A stretch of 64,000 bases of DNA. Source: Linum tenue. Its lineage: Eukaryota; Streptophyta; Magnoliopsida; Malpighiales; Linaceae. The position numbers and the translations under genes are program-made. Where the stretch lies: positions 42,056,066 through 42,120,065 of the forward strand of contig CAMGYJ010000006.1 in the NCBI GenBank assembly GCA_946122785.1. Reading direction: 5' to 3'. Positions 22,975 through 34,708 of this stretch are shown here, piece by piece; position 1 is the first letter of the stretch; each line of letters begins with the position of its first letter. Below the pieces are notes generated by a model that was given only the letters and a program-made list of their open reading frames with translations, did no database searches and had not been told where the DNA came from.

Positions 22975-23525
22975 TGGGACTAAAATGTATACAACAATTA
23001 ACGTGTGATTATGATTGTAATTATATTTATTATCAATAATTAAATTGATTATAATTAAATGAAAATAATTAATAATTAATTTATAGGTGTGAACACAGGC
23101 GTACTATATACACCTGGTGTATGCTAGCCTGAACCATATATATATGTATATATATATGGTGACTACTTCGGTGCACTCATTTTTTTGGGTGCATTGAATG
23201 CACTCAACTCTAAAGTTAGCCATAGACATCAAATTTTGAATTTTAACTGGTAGCATTAGTATAATACGATGATATAATAAATGATCACAACTAATCAATC
23301 AATTACTTTAACCCCTAAATCTTCAATTTTGAACACCAACCCAAAATCCCAAAATGTGAACCCTAACCCTAAATCCCTAAATCTTAAATCCTTCAAATCA
23401 AAGTAAATATATAATGATTTCTTTTGTAAATTCATGGGGTTTCATGTCTATCATGTCACAAGTAATGATTGACATCGTTTTGATATGAATCGCCTATTCA
23501 AAATGGCGATTATATATAGTGGCTT
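22975..23525. repeat. Right arm of the large inverted repeat
   Basis: This is the reverse-complement partner of 17125-18345. Inner part 22975-23137, TA-rich tract 23138-23157, outer part 23158-23525. The outer part begins ggtgactacttcggtgcact and includes ccctaaccctaaatccc. The same opening sequence recurs at about 63939 inside the VIR3-like gene, so the outer part is a multi-copy family in this genome. Confidence 0.75.
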
Positions 23526-24600
23526 CTATCATACCCATGATAAATCTAGGATATCACAAATCTTTAGTTAGGAAAAATATATAGACTGCGTGAGATAGGG
23601 GATGAAATGCACAATTCTGTGTTTCAACTTAACTCATCAAATCCCCTTCAGACCACGACTTAGGGATGTCCCGGCTTATGTCATGGTCATGACGTAGGCC
23701 GTGACATAGGGGCGAGACAAGCCGCGAAACACCTTTAATTTGCTGGAAAATTTGGCCATCTCACGGTTTTGTGGTGCATCTCAATGATTAAGCCATGAGA
23801 TGGGCTCCCAGGCCATGAGATGGACTCTGCCTTTACTTCTCGACACATTTTGACACCCGATCACCCCGAAACTCCCTCCTAAGCTCTATGCACATACTTG
23901 GACATGAAATATGATAAAATGAATATAACCTAGCATGAAATAGACTAAGAAACTACTAAAACCAAGTAAAAAATTGAGGAATGAGGATAAAAACATATAT
24001 ATGTCGGCATCATCAACATTTGTAGGAATTTTTTTAGTTGGCAATAGAGTACATATTGCATGTATAGCATTGATACATCATGGAACCTCCCTTCCAATAT
24101 AAGGACCCCTTCCAATCTTGAACCCCATATATAATCTTTTTTGAACCCAAATCCATACGTTCATGTTCGACCATTTCATCCAGTTTCCCTTATTATTCTT
24201 CTTCTTTCTTCACCATTTTCTTTTCCTTAGCAATGTCGTTGTCTGTGACCGCCACTTGCTCCAAATCAAAAGGCATGGAATACTTTCCTACTTGTTTCTT
24301 TATCCACGACGATTATGGCGAACATAGTGTACTCAATGACATTGTCGGGAATGTGCTTAAGTTTAGTGGATGAGGGGACTTAGAGGTTGGTGAATGTCTC
24401 ATATTTTTTCTACCGGTTATTCCAAGTGTTTGGTGAATTTGTATGCTTTAGATTTTAGAATTCGCGGGAGAGATTATATTTGCTAGATGATCATCCATAG
24501 TTGTCAAATTTCAAGTAGAAGGTGGATTTCGATTCGATTGGAGAAGAGAATTTTTACCCCCGATGAATAAGTCATTTATTCATCAATAAAGGGTAGCATT
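23526..24600. other. Intergenic, no gene recognised
   Basis: No protein or RNA gene is seen. Around 23690-23830 short direct and inverted phrases (catgacgtagg, gccatgagatgg) recur, which may be a decayed repeat. Confidence 0.3.
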
Positions 24601-24816
24601 GAGCCACCCTAACTAGAACCCTTCAACAATTGTCCACCTAATTACACAACTGATAGACTAATTGAGAAAACAAATAGAAAGAATACAACAATTAGGAACC
24701 AAAATCTGCTACATCAGCCTCTGAAACAATAGATGCTACAGAGGGGAAACTATGTTGAAGTAGAAGAACAAGTTCCTGGAGCTTCTTGAGCAGTTGGCAT
24801 TCAGAGAGTTGTTGCC

Positions 24817-26387
24817 TGATTCGGGCCTAATTGCACATGTTTTGCCCCGTTTTAATTAGATGTTTGTGCCAAATTCGCTCCTAAAAGGTTGGTTTTACGC
24901 TAGGTTCTTCGTGTTTGAGTGTGTTTCAGGATTTAACAGGTGAAACCAGCTTCGGAGTCGAAAGATTAAGGATCGAAAACCGGGAGAAGAGGTGAAAAAG
25001 AGCCAGTTCACGGCTAACTGAGGGAGTTCACGGTCATGCAAGACCGTGAAGAAGAGGGGTTGACCTTGAATCGCGAGGCGTCCATAGCCAATGTGAAGGT
25101 TACTGACGCAAGGTGAGTTCACGGTCACTAAGACCGTGAACACAAGCAGTTGACCGTGAACAGATGTGAGCGATGCGGCGCGTTTTGGCGCACGCCTGGA
25201 GTTCACAGACGCGTTTCATGGTTCACGGCCATGAACTCAGGCCGTGAACGGGTTTAGAAAGATGAGCTGAAAGGAAGAGAGAGGTGAGAGCCCACTTTTG
25301 TGTGAAACACCTACTTCAGCATTCTAGTGAGAGAAACAAAACCAAAGGGAAGAAGAAGGTTAGGGTTTGGCTTCAAGGCAGACTTTGGGAAGATTTCCCC
25401 CAAGGAAAGCTCAACTCAAGGGTCAAGAAGACTAGGAGCATCCTCAAAGATGGTTTCCACCTTTTTCCCTTTTGTTTTTCCCACTTCTAGCATGAAGTAG
25501 ACCTCCTTTCACTTGGGTGTAGTGAAACCCTAACTCTACCATGTATTTTTCTTGTATGTGTTTTAGATGATTGTCATTGAGTATTTTTCAATTCAATGAT
25601 TGAGGCATTATTCCCCATGATTATGCATGCTTGTGCTTAGCAACTTAGGGGTTGTGCATGTTTTGTTCTTAGCATCATTAGGTTTGTGCATTTAGGTGCT
25701 TAGAAACCTAAGGATTGTGCATAATTGTGCTTAGCACCCCCTAGGTTTGGCATTTAGGTGCTAGTAATCTAATTTGCCACCTTAGCCTAGTTTAGAGAGG
25801 AAAATCCCCCTTTCAAGGGAGACTCAATCGAGTTGGTTTTCCTTCCACTTTCTAAGCCACCTAAACTAGGGTAAGTTAGGGCGACCCTCAATATTGAGTT
25901 AAGAAAGTCGATTAATTGTGAATTTGTGATTAAACCGTCCGACCTTAGAGTTGGGTGAGGGAGTAAATCAATTACCGATTGTCTAAACCGAAAGGGTCGA
26001 GTGACACGGCCTTTCATGTTTACCTCGGTTTAACAATTGAGACTGTGGCCTCCGACCACATATGCATCTCTCTGTGGTTCACGATTAACGTGCCCAAAGC
26101 AATCGTTCCAATCCACATAGCATGGTAGCGGTTAGGGGGAAGCGACACCCGAGTGACTTTCCCACAAAAGAGCTTTCAAACCCAATTACCTTTGCTTTCT
26201 TTTATTTCGATTAGCAAACATTTAAACCAAATTTTTGTTGCTAGATAATGATTTCAACAACTGAATTAGGGGTAGACGGACCGGCCTGAGTCGATATCTA
26301 AATACTTTCCCTATACTGCACCCAATTAGAGTTTAAAAACTTGGGCTCTAGTTGGGGTTTTATTGTGGTGCAGTTTCGTGCGAGTCA
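24817..26387 (+). mobile_element. Solo LTR of an Athila-type gypsy element
   Basis: A 1,571-bp LTR starts tgattcgggcctaattgc and ends gagtca. The flanks are ttgcc (24812-24816) and ttgtc (26388-26392), a 5-bp duplication with one mismatch. No internal region exists, so it is a solo LTR formed by LTR-LTR recombination. Its first 450 bases hold many copies of gttcacgg and ccgtgaac, some paired as hairpins. The last 150 bases contain gctagataatg, ctatactgcaccc and gagtca, shared with the other Athila LTRs here. Confidence 0.85.
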
Positions 26388-28726
26388 TTGTCCTGCATAA
26401 AGTGTACGACAACTCTCCCGCCAGAGTTCACCGACTACAATCACCCAAAACAACCACCCTCTAACTGCAATGTCATTTCTAGACCTGAATCCATCAGTGG
26501 TCAAAGTCAAAGAATGAGCCCAATTTTCTCCAACACGGGAACTTGCTTTGAACATAGCTTGAAGAATGCCCTAAGTAAAGGGACAAGCACAATATTAATG
26601 GTCCCGAGACTCTGTAGAAGAACGACATAAAGTGCATGTATTTATCACTAAGTTGTTCCAGCCTTGAACTTTATCAAGAGCAGCAATCCTGTTGTTGATG
26701 ATCAGCCACACTATCAATTTGTCTCTAGGTAGGTAGAGGGATTTCCATACCAAAGGGTACCAAGGAACTTGTGCTTTTTTCTCCCTTATAACCCCCAAAT
26801 CTGCTTCATAGAGAACTTGTCCATAACAATACCATCCTAATATATTCCAGAAGCTCTAACCTAAAGATGCCCTTCTACCAAATCTCTATTCTTTAATACT
26901 TTCCTACAAACCCAAGAGCAAGGTATAGAGGAAGGGATATTTTATATAAAGGTAAATTGCAATTGATAGAATCTCACCCAGCTTGCCTATAAGGATGAAG
27001 AATTTGAGAGAATGGACCATAGATGCCTAATAAGATAGGTTGTGTTCCAGCTTCTTAAGTCTTTAAATACAAGCCCCCCTCTTTGACTGGAAAAGCAAGA
27101 TATCCCCACTAGAACTTTACTCTCTTTCTATCCTCTTCATAATTCCACAGGAAATCAGAATAAGCATTCTCAATTGCTTTATAACTTTCACTGGTAACAA
27201 ATTGTGCTCATCCAATACTGAGTGATGCTAGAAATGACAACAGAGATCAATTGTAACTTTCCAGCGTAGCAAAGTTTCTTTACCCCCCAACCACTTATCT
27301 TAGTAGTGATCTTTTCTACTAAATCTACACAATCTGATGCATTTAGCTTCCGAGCAACTAGGGGCACACCTACATACCTAACATGGAGAGAACTTATATG
27401 AAATCCAGTGGCAAAAGCAATCAGGCTCTGAGTGTGGGAGTCAATACCGGCACAAAAAAGCTCACTCTTTGATGGACTACATTTAAGGTCAGAGACTTCA
27501 TAGAAGGAGTCAAAAATCTGTTTAGTTATAGTGCAGCTTCAAGGGACCCTTTTTAAAAAATAAGCATGTTATCCGCGAAGCAAAGATGAGAAACGCCTAT
27601 CTTCTGTGTTTGTGGGTGAGGAGGAAGTGTTTTCCTAGCCATAGCTCTGTTAAACATACAAGATAGGATTTCCATTGAGATGGTAAGAAGGCAAGGGGAT
27701 AGGGGATCCCCTTGCCTCAAACTTTTCAACATCTAGAACTGAAGAATTCTTGAACCGATCTCACCAGTCACCACTTATAGTAAAAAACCCGGCTGTGGCA
27801 CTGGCGCCATCAGGCCCAATAGATTTCTCACCTTTCATTGAAAACATGGCTAATTTTACCTCTTCACTTGAGACGGGTAGGCAGAGTGAGGTAGCTTGCT
27901 CAGTAGTCAATTTATTAAAGAGAAGTTGGGAGACCAAACTGACATCCACATGCTTAACCTAAGAATTCACAGTTTCAAGCAGTTTCTCATAAAAAAAATA
28001 TCTGCCTCTTTAATCATATCCCTTCTTCTATGACTATCTTACTTTTTGTTGATCGAGCTTGTCGAGCTTTTACTGACTTGTGAAAGAAACTAGTGTTGAG
28101 ATCACCATTCTGCACCCACAGTAATCTAGACCTTTGTCTATAGAAGTATTCCTCATCCTCATCCTTCGGTAAAGAAAGTAAGGAGAGTTGGCATGATTGA
28201 ACAGCTTGGAAGTTTGGAGTAGAAGGATGAAGAAGGGCTTCCAGTTGCAAAGCTTCGAGTTTTCTTTTCTCCTCTTTAACGCACACTGATATCGCAACGT
28301 ACTACTCTCTATTTAAGGTCTTCAATCTCTTTTTCACCTCTCTAAGCTTCCGACGAACAACAAACATGGTAGTACCTTCACCAGATTTGTTCCAAGCTTC
28401 CTTAACTTGGTTTTTGTATGAAGGATACGACTACCCACAACAAAAATACTTGAACAGATTTGACAACATACCTAGCTTCGAGTCAGTGTGCACAAGCATA
28501 CCACAATGATCATTCAAAATCGACACAATGATCTTAACTGTGTAGTCTGGGAAAGCAAACATCCATCCAGAGTTTATTAGTACCCTGTCGATTCTTCTGC
28601 CAATGGGATTCCCATTTTGCTTATTTGCCCACAAGAACCAAGGCCCCTCATATTTAATATAAAAAAGCTCCCTCTCATCGATCCAATTTGCAAAAGATTC
28701 TATCCTCAAATAGTTTTTCGGGTCAT
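26388..28726 (-). pseudogene. LINE 2 ORF2: endonuclease, partial RT, zinc-binding domain
   Basis: Reading the minus strand: 28726-28431 is the endonuclease C-terminal half (PWFLWANKQNGNPIGRRIDR). 28286-28014 is the linker with QNGDLNTSFFHKSVKARQAR. 27949-27761 carries EEVKLAMFSMKGEKSIGPDG. About 27715 on, GSPIPL and later CFADNMLIF represent the late palm, with FADD changed to FADN. 26798-26595 carries WYPLVWKSLYLPRDKLIVWL of the RT zinc-binding domain. Stops and frameshifts are frequent, and the central RT palm is deleted. Confidence 0.8.
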
Positions 28727-31666
28727 TGATTCGGGTCAAAATGCACACATGTTACCCCCTTTTTCCGTAGATGTTTGAGGCGATTTCACCTAAGGGGGTT
28801 TGGTTTTATGCTATATTGTGCTATGTTTCAGATCCTAGCAGGTAAATCAACATGGGAACGAAAGTTGGACGAAAAGGAGCGAAAACGGGCCAAAAGGAGA
28901 GGACAACCACAGTTCACGCTGGAAGCCAGTTGTTCACGGCCGGCTAGACTATGAAGAAGCCTCCTAGACCGTGAAGTGCCATGTTTCTAGAGGGTTTTGC
29001 GCGCCTCACTGGACTTCGAGTGGATCACTGATTTTGGTCTAATTGTATACATTTTACCCCTAATTTCTTGATACTTTGATTGTGCATTTCGTCATATCTC
29101 GACCTATTTTACGCTAGGTTGTGCTATTTTTTTTATAAATTTAAGGTCCTAGCTGTGTGGGAAGGTCGAGGACGAGCTTTGGGACGATTGGAGTCGATAA
29201 AGTACCAAAAAGTGAAGTAAAGTGAATGACAATCTAAGGTCACGGGCAGAGGACATTCAAAGGAGGAAGAAGGAGATTTGGGCTTGCCCTAAGCTAGAGG
29301 AGTGAAGATTCTTACCTCTCAAGGGAGATTCAAGCAACAAGGAAGGAAGATTGTCATCTCTTCGTGATTTTTTCTCTCCCTTTTCTTGTTTTCCCTTGCG
29401 TAGCTATGGAATAGCTTCTCTACTCACTTAGGTATAGTGAATCATAGTAGAGATGTGTGTTAGGATGTAAGAACATGACTCAATGTGTGTTGATTGAATG
29501 TTTATATAATATCTGAGGTATTTTTCATGAATGACTAAATGTGCTAGCTCTTACTCATGATTGGGTCATTTTGACCTAGGTGGAGAGAATCTCCTTGTTA
29601 AAAGAGGCTTTGAGAAGTTGGATTCTTAGCCAATTAGTGTCACCCACCTAGGCAAATTAGGACAAACCTTGAATTAACCATGATTTGCTTTATATCATTG
29701 TTGGGTCAAAATTAACCTAGAGGGTGGAAATCCCCCTTTGGCCCATAGGGAACTTGACCTCATAGCCTTTTGGGTAAGCTCTTCTAGGTTAATCTAGGGC
29801 CAAAACCTCAAGTATCAGAGTAGTACCATGATGCCATTATGATTGGTCGCTCTCTGTCGTCCGGATTAACTTCCGAGGGTTGGGTCTTGCAACCCTTAGT
29901 TCATTAGTTAAGAGGGCTAGATCGTCTAGCCTATTGTTGTCATCCTTAGCCGAAAAGGTTAAGAGAGTTAGTCTAATAACTTAATGCAAAAATCCTTAAT
30001 TGGCCAACTACGAGAGTTAGGGTTTCCTCGGTTTGTTTGATTAAGAGAGCTAGGCAGCTTATTGTTGCAATCCTTAGCGAAACGGTTAAGAGAGGTAGGC
30101 TCGCTAGCTTAATCCTTGATCGATCGACTAGGAGGGCTTGTTACTTGCTAGTTGCACCCGTCTCATGGTATATGAACATGTCGTCCATACTAGGGATTCG
30201 TTCATTGTTTCATAGCACGAGACTAGGGGAAGCAAAACCCTAGTGAAGTCCTCTCATAAAGAATTCTCCTCGATTTACATTCCTTGTTTGTGTATTTTGT
30301 AGTTTTCTTAGCTTTAAACCCAAAACCGTTTGCTAGATAACAAGCTAAGCGATTGAAGTAGGGGTACATCATACATGGATCGTCCCGAGTTTGACAATTA
30401 AAACGTACTTGCCCTATATTGCACCCAGCTAGAGTTTATGCTTGAGCTCTAGTTGAGATTAATTCGTGGTGTATCCGTAGCGAGTCAATCATGGTCGCTG
30501 GATGATGAAAATTCGTCCTGGACCATGAAGTGCATAAGTAAAATGGTGCAGTTTTGCTCTAGATAACAGTCCCCAGCCAATCTTCACGGCCGTGATCTAG
30601 GACAGTGAAATGCCTTCGATCTGGGTAAAAAAAGGGAGTTGAGCTGAAAGAAGGAGAGGGGAGAGCTAGTGAGATAAATTCTTCTTCTTCGAGACTTCTA
30701 GAGAGAGAAAGTGACGAGCAAGACAGAGGAAGGAGGCTAGGTGTTTCATCCAAGGTCAAGGTTTTGGGAATTTCCACCTTCAAGGTTGATCCCCACAAAT
30801 TGGAAGAAAGCATTCATCTCCAAGATGGTTTTCTCATCTCTCCTTTGTGTATTCCTTCTACCTAGCATGGAGTAGTCCTTTATTTCACGTGTTTGTGAAC
30901 CCTAGCTAGAAACATGTGAAAGTTTGTATGAATTGAATGATTTGTGTATGGTTGTGTTTGAATGCAAGTATTGAGGTATTTTCATGGATGTTGTATTGTG
31001 TTTTTCATTTCCAACTACTTTGCCAATTTGACCTAGGTAGAGGGAAACCCCCTTCTTGTGAAGAGGTTTTCAAAAGGTGGGTTTCCTTGGCCTAATTGAG
31101 TCAGCTACCTAAGGCAAATTAGGGCACACCTCTTACTACGTTTAAGCACCTTGTGTTGGTTGCGATATAGCCGTCCGGACTTTGATTTGAGGGTGAAGCC
31201 TTGGCAACCCTTAGATGATTGGCTAAGAGAGTTACCTAGGTAACTTGACTTGTGTCCCTTGGCTGATTGGCTAAGAGAGTCACCTAGGTAGCTTGGCTTG
31301 TATCCCCTTAGCCAATTGATCAAGAGAGTGAACCCAATTAACTTGTTGCGCTTCCCTACGGTTAGCAACCACCTTTACCATGCACTTTCATTGGTTTAAC
31401 TCACCTTTATAGCTATGTAGGGGGAACAACAACCGGGTGCAGCCTTCTCAACTAGTGTCCACATGAATTAATTTTCCAATCGCTTTAGTTTTAATCTTAA
31501 TATTTACCAAAAACCACTTGCTAGATAATGTTTCAAACAATCAAAGTAGGGGTACATGGCCGACCCGGGTTCGACTTTTAAAACATACTTTCCCTATATT
31601 GCACCCGGTTACGGTTTATACTTGGGCCTTAATTGAGATTTTTATTGTGGTATTTGGGACGAGTCA
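28727..31666 (+). repeat. 5' LTR of the Athila element, split by a nested solo LTR
   Basis: The two parts, 28727-29028 and 30493-31666, add up to about 1.48 kb. Its second part matches the 3' LTR (34680-35549), for example in atgaaaattcgtcctg and gaaatttgc-free but otherwise parallel stretches. The 3' copy lacks roughly 270 bases corresponding to 30960-31240. Confidence 0.8.
29029..30487 (+). mobile_element. Solo Athila-type LTR nested inside another Athila LTR
   Basis: This 1,459-bp LTR starts tgattttggtctaattg and ends gagtca, with flanks atcac (29024-29028) and atcat (30488-30492), a 5-bp duplication with one mismatch. It contains repeated phrases such as aagagagttagtctaat and aagagagctaggcag. 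It belongs to the same broad LTR family as its host but is clearly diverged. Confidence 0.8.
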
Positions 31667-31672
31667 AGTTCT

Positions 31673-31690
31673 TGGCGCCATTGCCGGGGA
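31673..31690 (+). other. Primer-binding site of the Athila element
   Basis: The sequence tggcgccattgccgggga, six bases after the 5' LTR, matches the tRNA-Asp-type primer site described for Athila elements (usual form tggcgccgttgccgggga). Confidence 0.85.
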
Positions 31691-31795
31691 AGTTTTGGTA
31701 CATTATTTTGAAAAGATTATTTGGTGTTAATCTAGCTTTTACTTTGTGTTTTGTGTGTGTGAATTTTGCTCGTGTTAGTCGAGTTGTGTTTCTAT

Positions 31796-33243
31796 GAAGT
31801 GGGTGCAGGAGAGTGTATGACCCCAGAGTAATCTGACATCTTTAGTCCCACTAGACGAGAATCTCAAATCGCACTCTCCGACTCTTGGCTCGTGAGAGGG
31901 AGCTGTCAGAAGTAAGAAGAAAGATAGAAGAGAGGGGACAACCACAAGTTGGCCCCGAAGTGGAAGTTGTAGTTGCGGAAGAGTTTGATTCCGAAGAGGA
32001 AGGAAGTGAAGCCGATATGGCGGCTAATTAAAATGCTCAAGTGGGAGATGAGGAGCAACCGAGGTCCATGTGCTACTACATGGCTCCACGGGCGGCAGAT
32101 ATTCAACCTACCATTTTGCATCCACCCGTGGCCGCCAACAATTTCGAGATCAAGCCCGGCCATGTTACAATGATCCGAAACAATGTGCAATTCCATGGGC
32201 TCCAAAATGAGTCTCTGAGGGAGCATGTTTAGAGGTTTATCGAGATTGCGGGAAGTTTGAAGATAAATGGGGTGTCCGAAGATGCTTTGAAGTTGAGGTT
32301 ATTCCTCTACTCACTTGTGGGGAATGCGCTCAGGTGGCTCAACAATTGACCACCACTCTCGATCACTTAATGGTACGACTTGCTCAACAAGTTCATGAGT
32401 TGATATTGTCTACCTTCCAAGATGGCGGAGTTGCGCAAAAAGATCACCCATTTCTTTCAAGAGGAGTATGAGACATTGAAGGGTGCATGGGAGAGGTTCT
32501 CGGATTACGTCCTCCAATGCCCTCATCATAGTTTTGAAGAGCAAATCCGGAGTGAGACCTTCTACAGCGGTCTACTCCAAGATGACAAGATCCTCATTGA
32601 CTCTCTATGTCAAGGGAAATTGATGAACATAACTCCACCACAGGAGACCCAATTGCTTGAAGATATGGTGAAAATGGTATAATTGGGGCTTGACAATAAG
32701 TGATAGAAGGGATACACAAAGAGGATTACACTCCACGGAAGTGAGTCCTCCACTTGCTTCCAAGATTGATCGGTTGATTGATGCTCTTCTTGAAGATAAG
32801 AATCCGTTGATAGCGTGTGATTGGTGTTCAAGTACCAACCATGAGATTTCGGAGTGCCAATTGATAAACAAAGAGGATACCCCTGTTGAGAAACTATATT
32901 CTACTTCCTCAGCATATTCCGAAAGGATGTCTTCTCTTGAGGAGCTCGTAACCACCTTTGCTAGCTCCAGTTTGAAAAATTTCGAGAAAATGGAGAGGTA
33001 TATGGGGGAAGCAACGGAGAAGTTCTCATCCATAGATACAGGGTTTCAAAGTCATCAATCAATCTTGACGACCTTGACCACAATGATGGGAATTATGACA
33101 CAAGCGGCTCTTTCTCGGAATCAACTTAATGAATATGAGCTAGGAGCTGTAACCCTCAGAAGCGGGAGAGAAACTCAAGAAGTGCCCGTCTGGAAGAAGC
33201 CTCTCAAAACAGTGGAGCAAACCGAACCTACTAAGACCCCCTG
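31796..33243 (+). pseudogene. Athila gag, broken by stops
   Basis: Open stretches give YMAPRAADIQPTILHPPVAA and NNFEIKPGHVTMIRNNVQFH, then a stop at 32230, then IEIAGSLKINGVSEDALKLR, two more stops near 32348-32375, and PSKMAELRKKITHFFQEEYE with LKGAWERFSDYVLQCPHHSF (32422-32682). These are the retrotransposon gag blocks of the Athila lineage. The frame 32690-33244 holds a single CCHC-like knuckle, CDWCSSTNHEISEC, and ends near VTLRSGRE, the usual gag-protease border. The protease that should follow is not found. Confidence 0.85.
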
Positions 33244-33479
33244 AAAAACTAGAGGGCGCGAGTGCATCGGGTGGGGAAAAGGTGGAGCAAACTCCTCCAT
33301 TTGAGCAACAGAAGTGAAAAGCAAGTATACCGCTCTCCTACCCCACCAGACTTCATAAGGATCGCATGGCGCCAGAGTCTTCTCACTTTATGGAGCTGAT
33401 GAACCAATTACACCTGAACGTCCCATTCTTTGAAGCTCTCACACAAATGCTCAGGTTATCATTAATTCCAACCTCACAT

Positions 33480-34708
33480 CAGAATAGAAGACAAAATTAA
33501 TTGAGTTCTTGCGCCACCATGAGAAGGCCATTGCATGGAAGATCACAAACATCCAAGGGATCAACCCCTCATTTTGTTCAGATAAGATTCTCATGGAGGA
33601 GGATGCCAAGCCTAGAGGAGCTGATGAAGGCTGAAGTGATTAAACTCTTAGATGTCGGGATCATTTACCCTATCTCCGACAGTCAGTGGGTGAGCCCTAC
33701 ACAGTTAGTACCTAGAAAGGGGGAATGACAGTGGTGGTCAACGAAAAGGACGAAATCATTCCCATAAGAATGGTAACTGAATGGCGGGTGTGCATCAACT
33801 ATTGTCAACTGAATGATGCTACCCGGAAAGACCACTTCCCTTTGCCCTTCATTGACCAAATCCTGGAGAGGCTTGCAGGTCACGACTACTACTGTTTTCT
33901 TGATGGAATGTCTGTATACTTTCAAATACCAATCGCGTCGAAATATCAAGAAAAGACGCCATTCACTTGCCTGTTTGGAACATTTGCATACAGGCGCATT
34001 CCTTTTGGATTGTGCAACGCCCCTGCCACATTCCAGAGGTATATGGTTGTTATCTTCGACAAACTAATGGGGGGAGATCATGGAAATGTTCGTGGATGAA
34101 TTTTCGGTATTTGGAGATTCATTTACTCATTGCTTGGCTAATTTTGAGAAGGTCCTTGCACGCTGTGAGGAAACCAATTTAGCTTTGAGTAGGGAGAAGT
34201 CACATTTTATTGTGCGGGAAGGCATTGTGTTGGGGCATAAATTTCAAAGAAGGGTATTAAAGTTGGCAGAGCTAAGGTTGAGACCATAAGCAAGCTTTCA
34301 CCACCGACATCAGTCAAGGGAATCCAGAGTTTCCTTGGCCATGCGGGGTTCTACCACCGGTTCATAGAAAACTTTTCAAAGATTGCGTTACCACTAACGA
34401 AGCTTTTGGAGAAGGATGCCCCTTTTATTTTCACAAATGAATGCTTTGAAGCTTTCAATATCCTCGAGGCTAAACTTACAAATTCCCCAATCATGGTTTC
34501 TCCATATTGGAACTTCCCCTTTGAACTTATGTGTGATGCTGGTGATTATGCAGTGGGAGCGGTGTTGGGTCAAAGGCGAGGAAGGCATTTCCAGCATATA
34601 TATTATGCCTCAAAGACATTGAATGGGGCTCAAGAGAATTACACAACTAGTGAAAAAGAGTTTGGAATCCACGGTCACTGGATCATGAAAATTCGTCCTG
34701 AACTATGA
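33480..34708 (+). pseudogene. Athila reverse transcriptase and RNase H, broken and truncated
   Basis: RT blocks are AEVIKLLDVGIIYPISDSQW and VSPTQLVPRKG (33618-33720), WRVCINYCQLNDATRKDHFP (33784-33843), and FLDGMSVYFQIPI and RIPFGLCNAPATFQRYM (33896-34046). The catalytic box reads FVDEF (about 34085) instead of the usual (F/Y)(M/V)DDF, losing one Asp, and lies after a frameshift. RNase H is 34406-34708 with ELMCDAGDYAVGAVLGQR. The frame ends at an abrupt join to LTR sequence near 34680, so the rest of RNase H and all of integrase are lost. Confidence 0.85.

Larger units (their letters stand above)
18184..23137. mobile_element. Candidate gene-carrying terminal-inverted-repeat element (Pack-MULE-like)
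   Basis: About 160-bp inverted repeats bound this 4.95-kb segment: gctagcgtacacctgacg and cctgtgttcacac on the left, with their complements at 22975-23137. TA-rich sequence flanks both ends, so any target duplication is uninformative. No transposase is visible. The inside holds a chimera of gene pieces: an unrecognised N-terminal-like fragment, an S28 peptidase fragment with introns, and at least two unrecognised fragments, one on the opposite strand. Intron-retaining, chimeric cargo between terminal repeats is what Pack-MULEs and some other non-autonomous elements show. The class is inferred. Confidence 0.6.

Noticed and set aside
23330..23395. Telomere-like ccctaaa phrases, and tttaggg phrases at 17960-18000, as an interstitial telomere
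   Set aside because: Only two or three imperfect units occur on each side and they lie at matching places in the inverted arms, so they are part of that repeat.
24200..24600. Possible coding region starting near atgtcgttgtctgtgacc
   Set aside because: The frame breaks quickly and no protein family is recognised.
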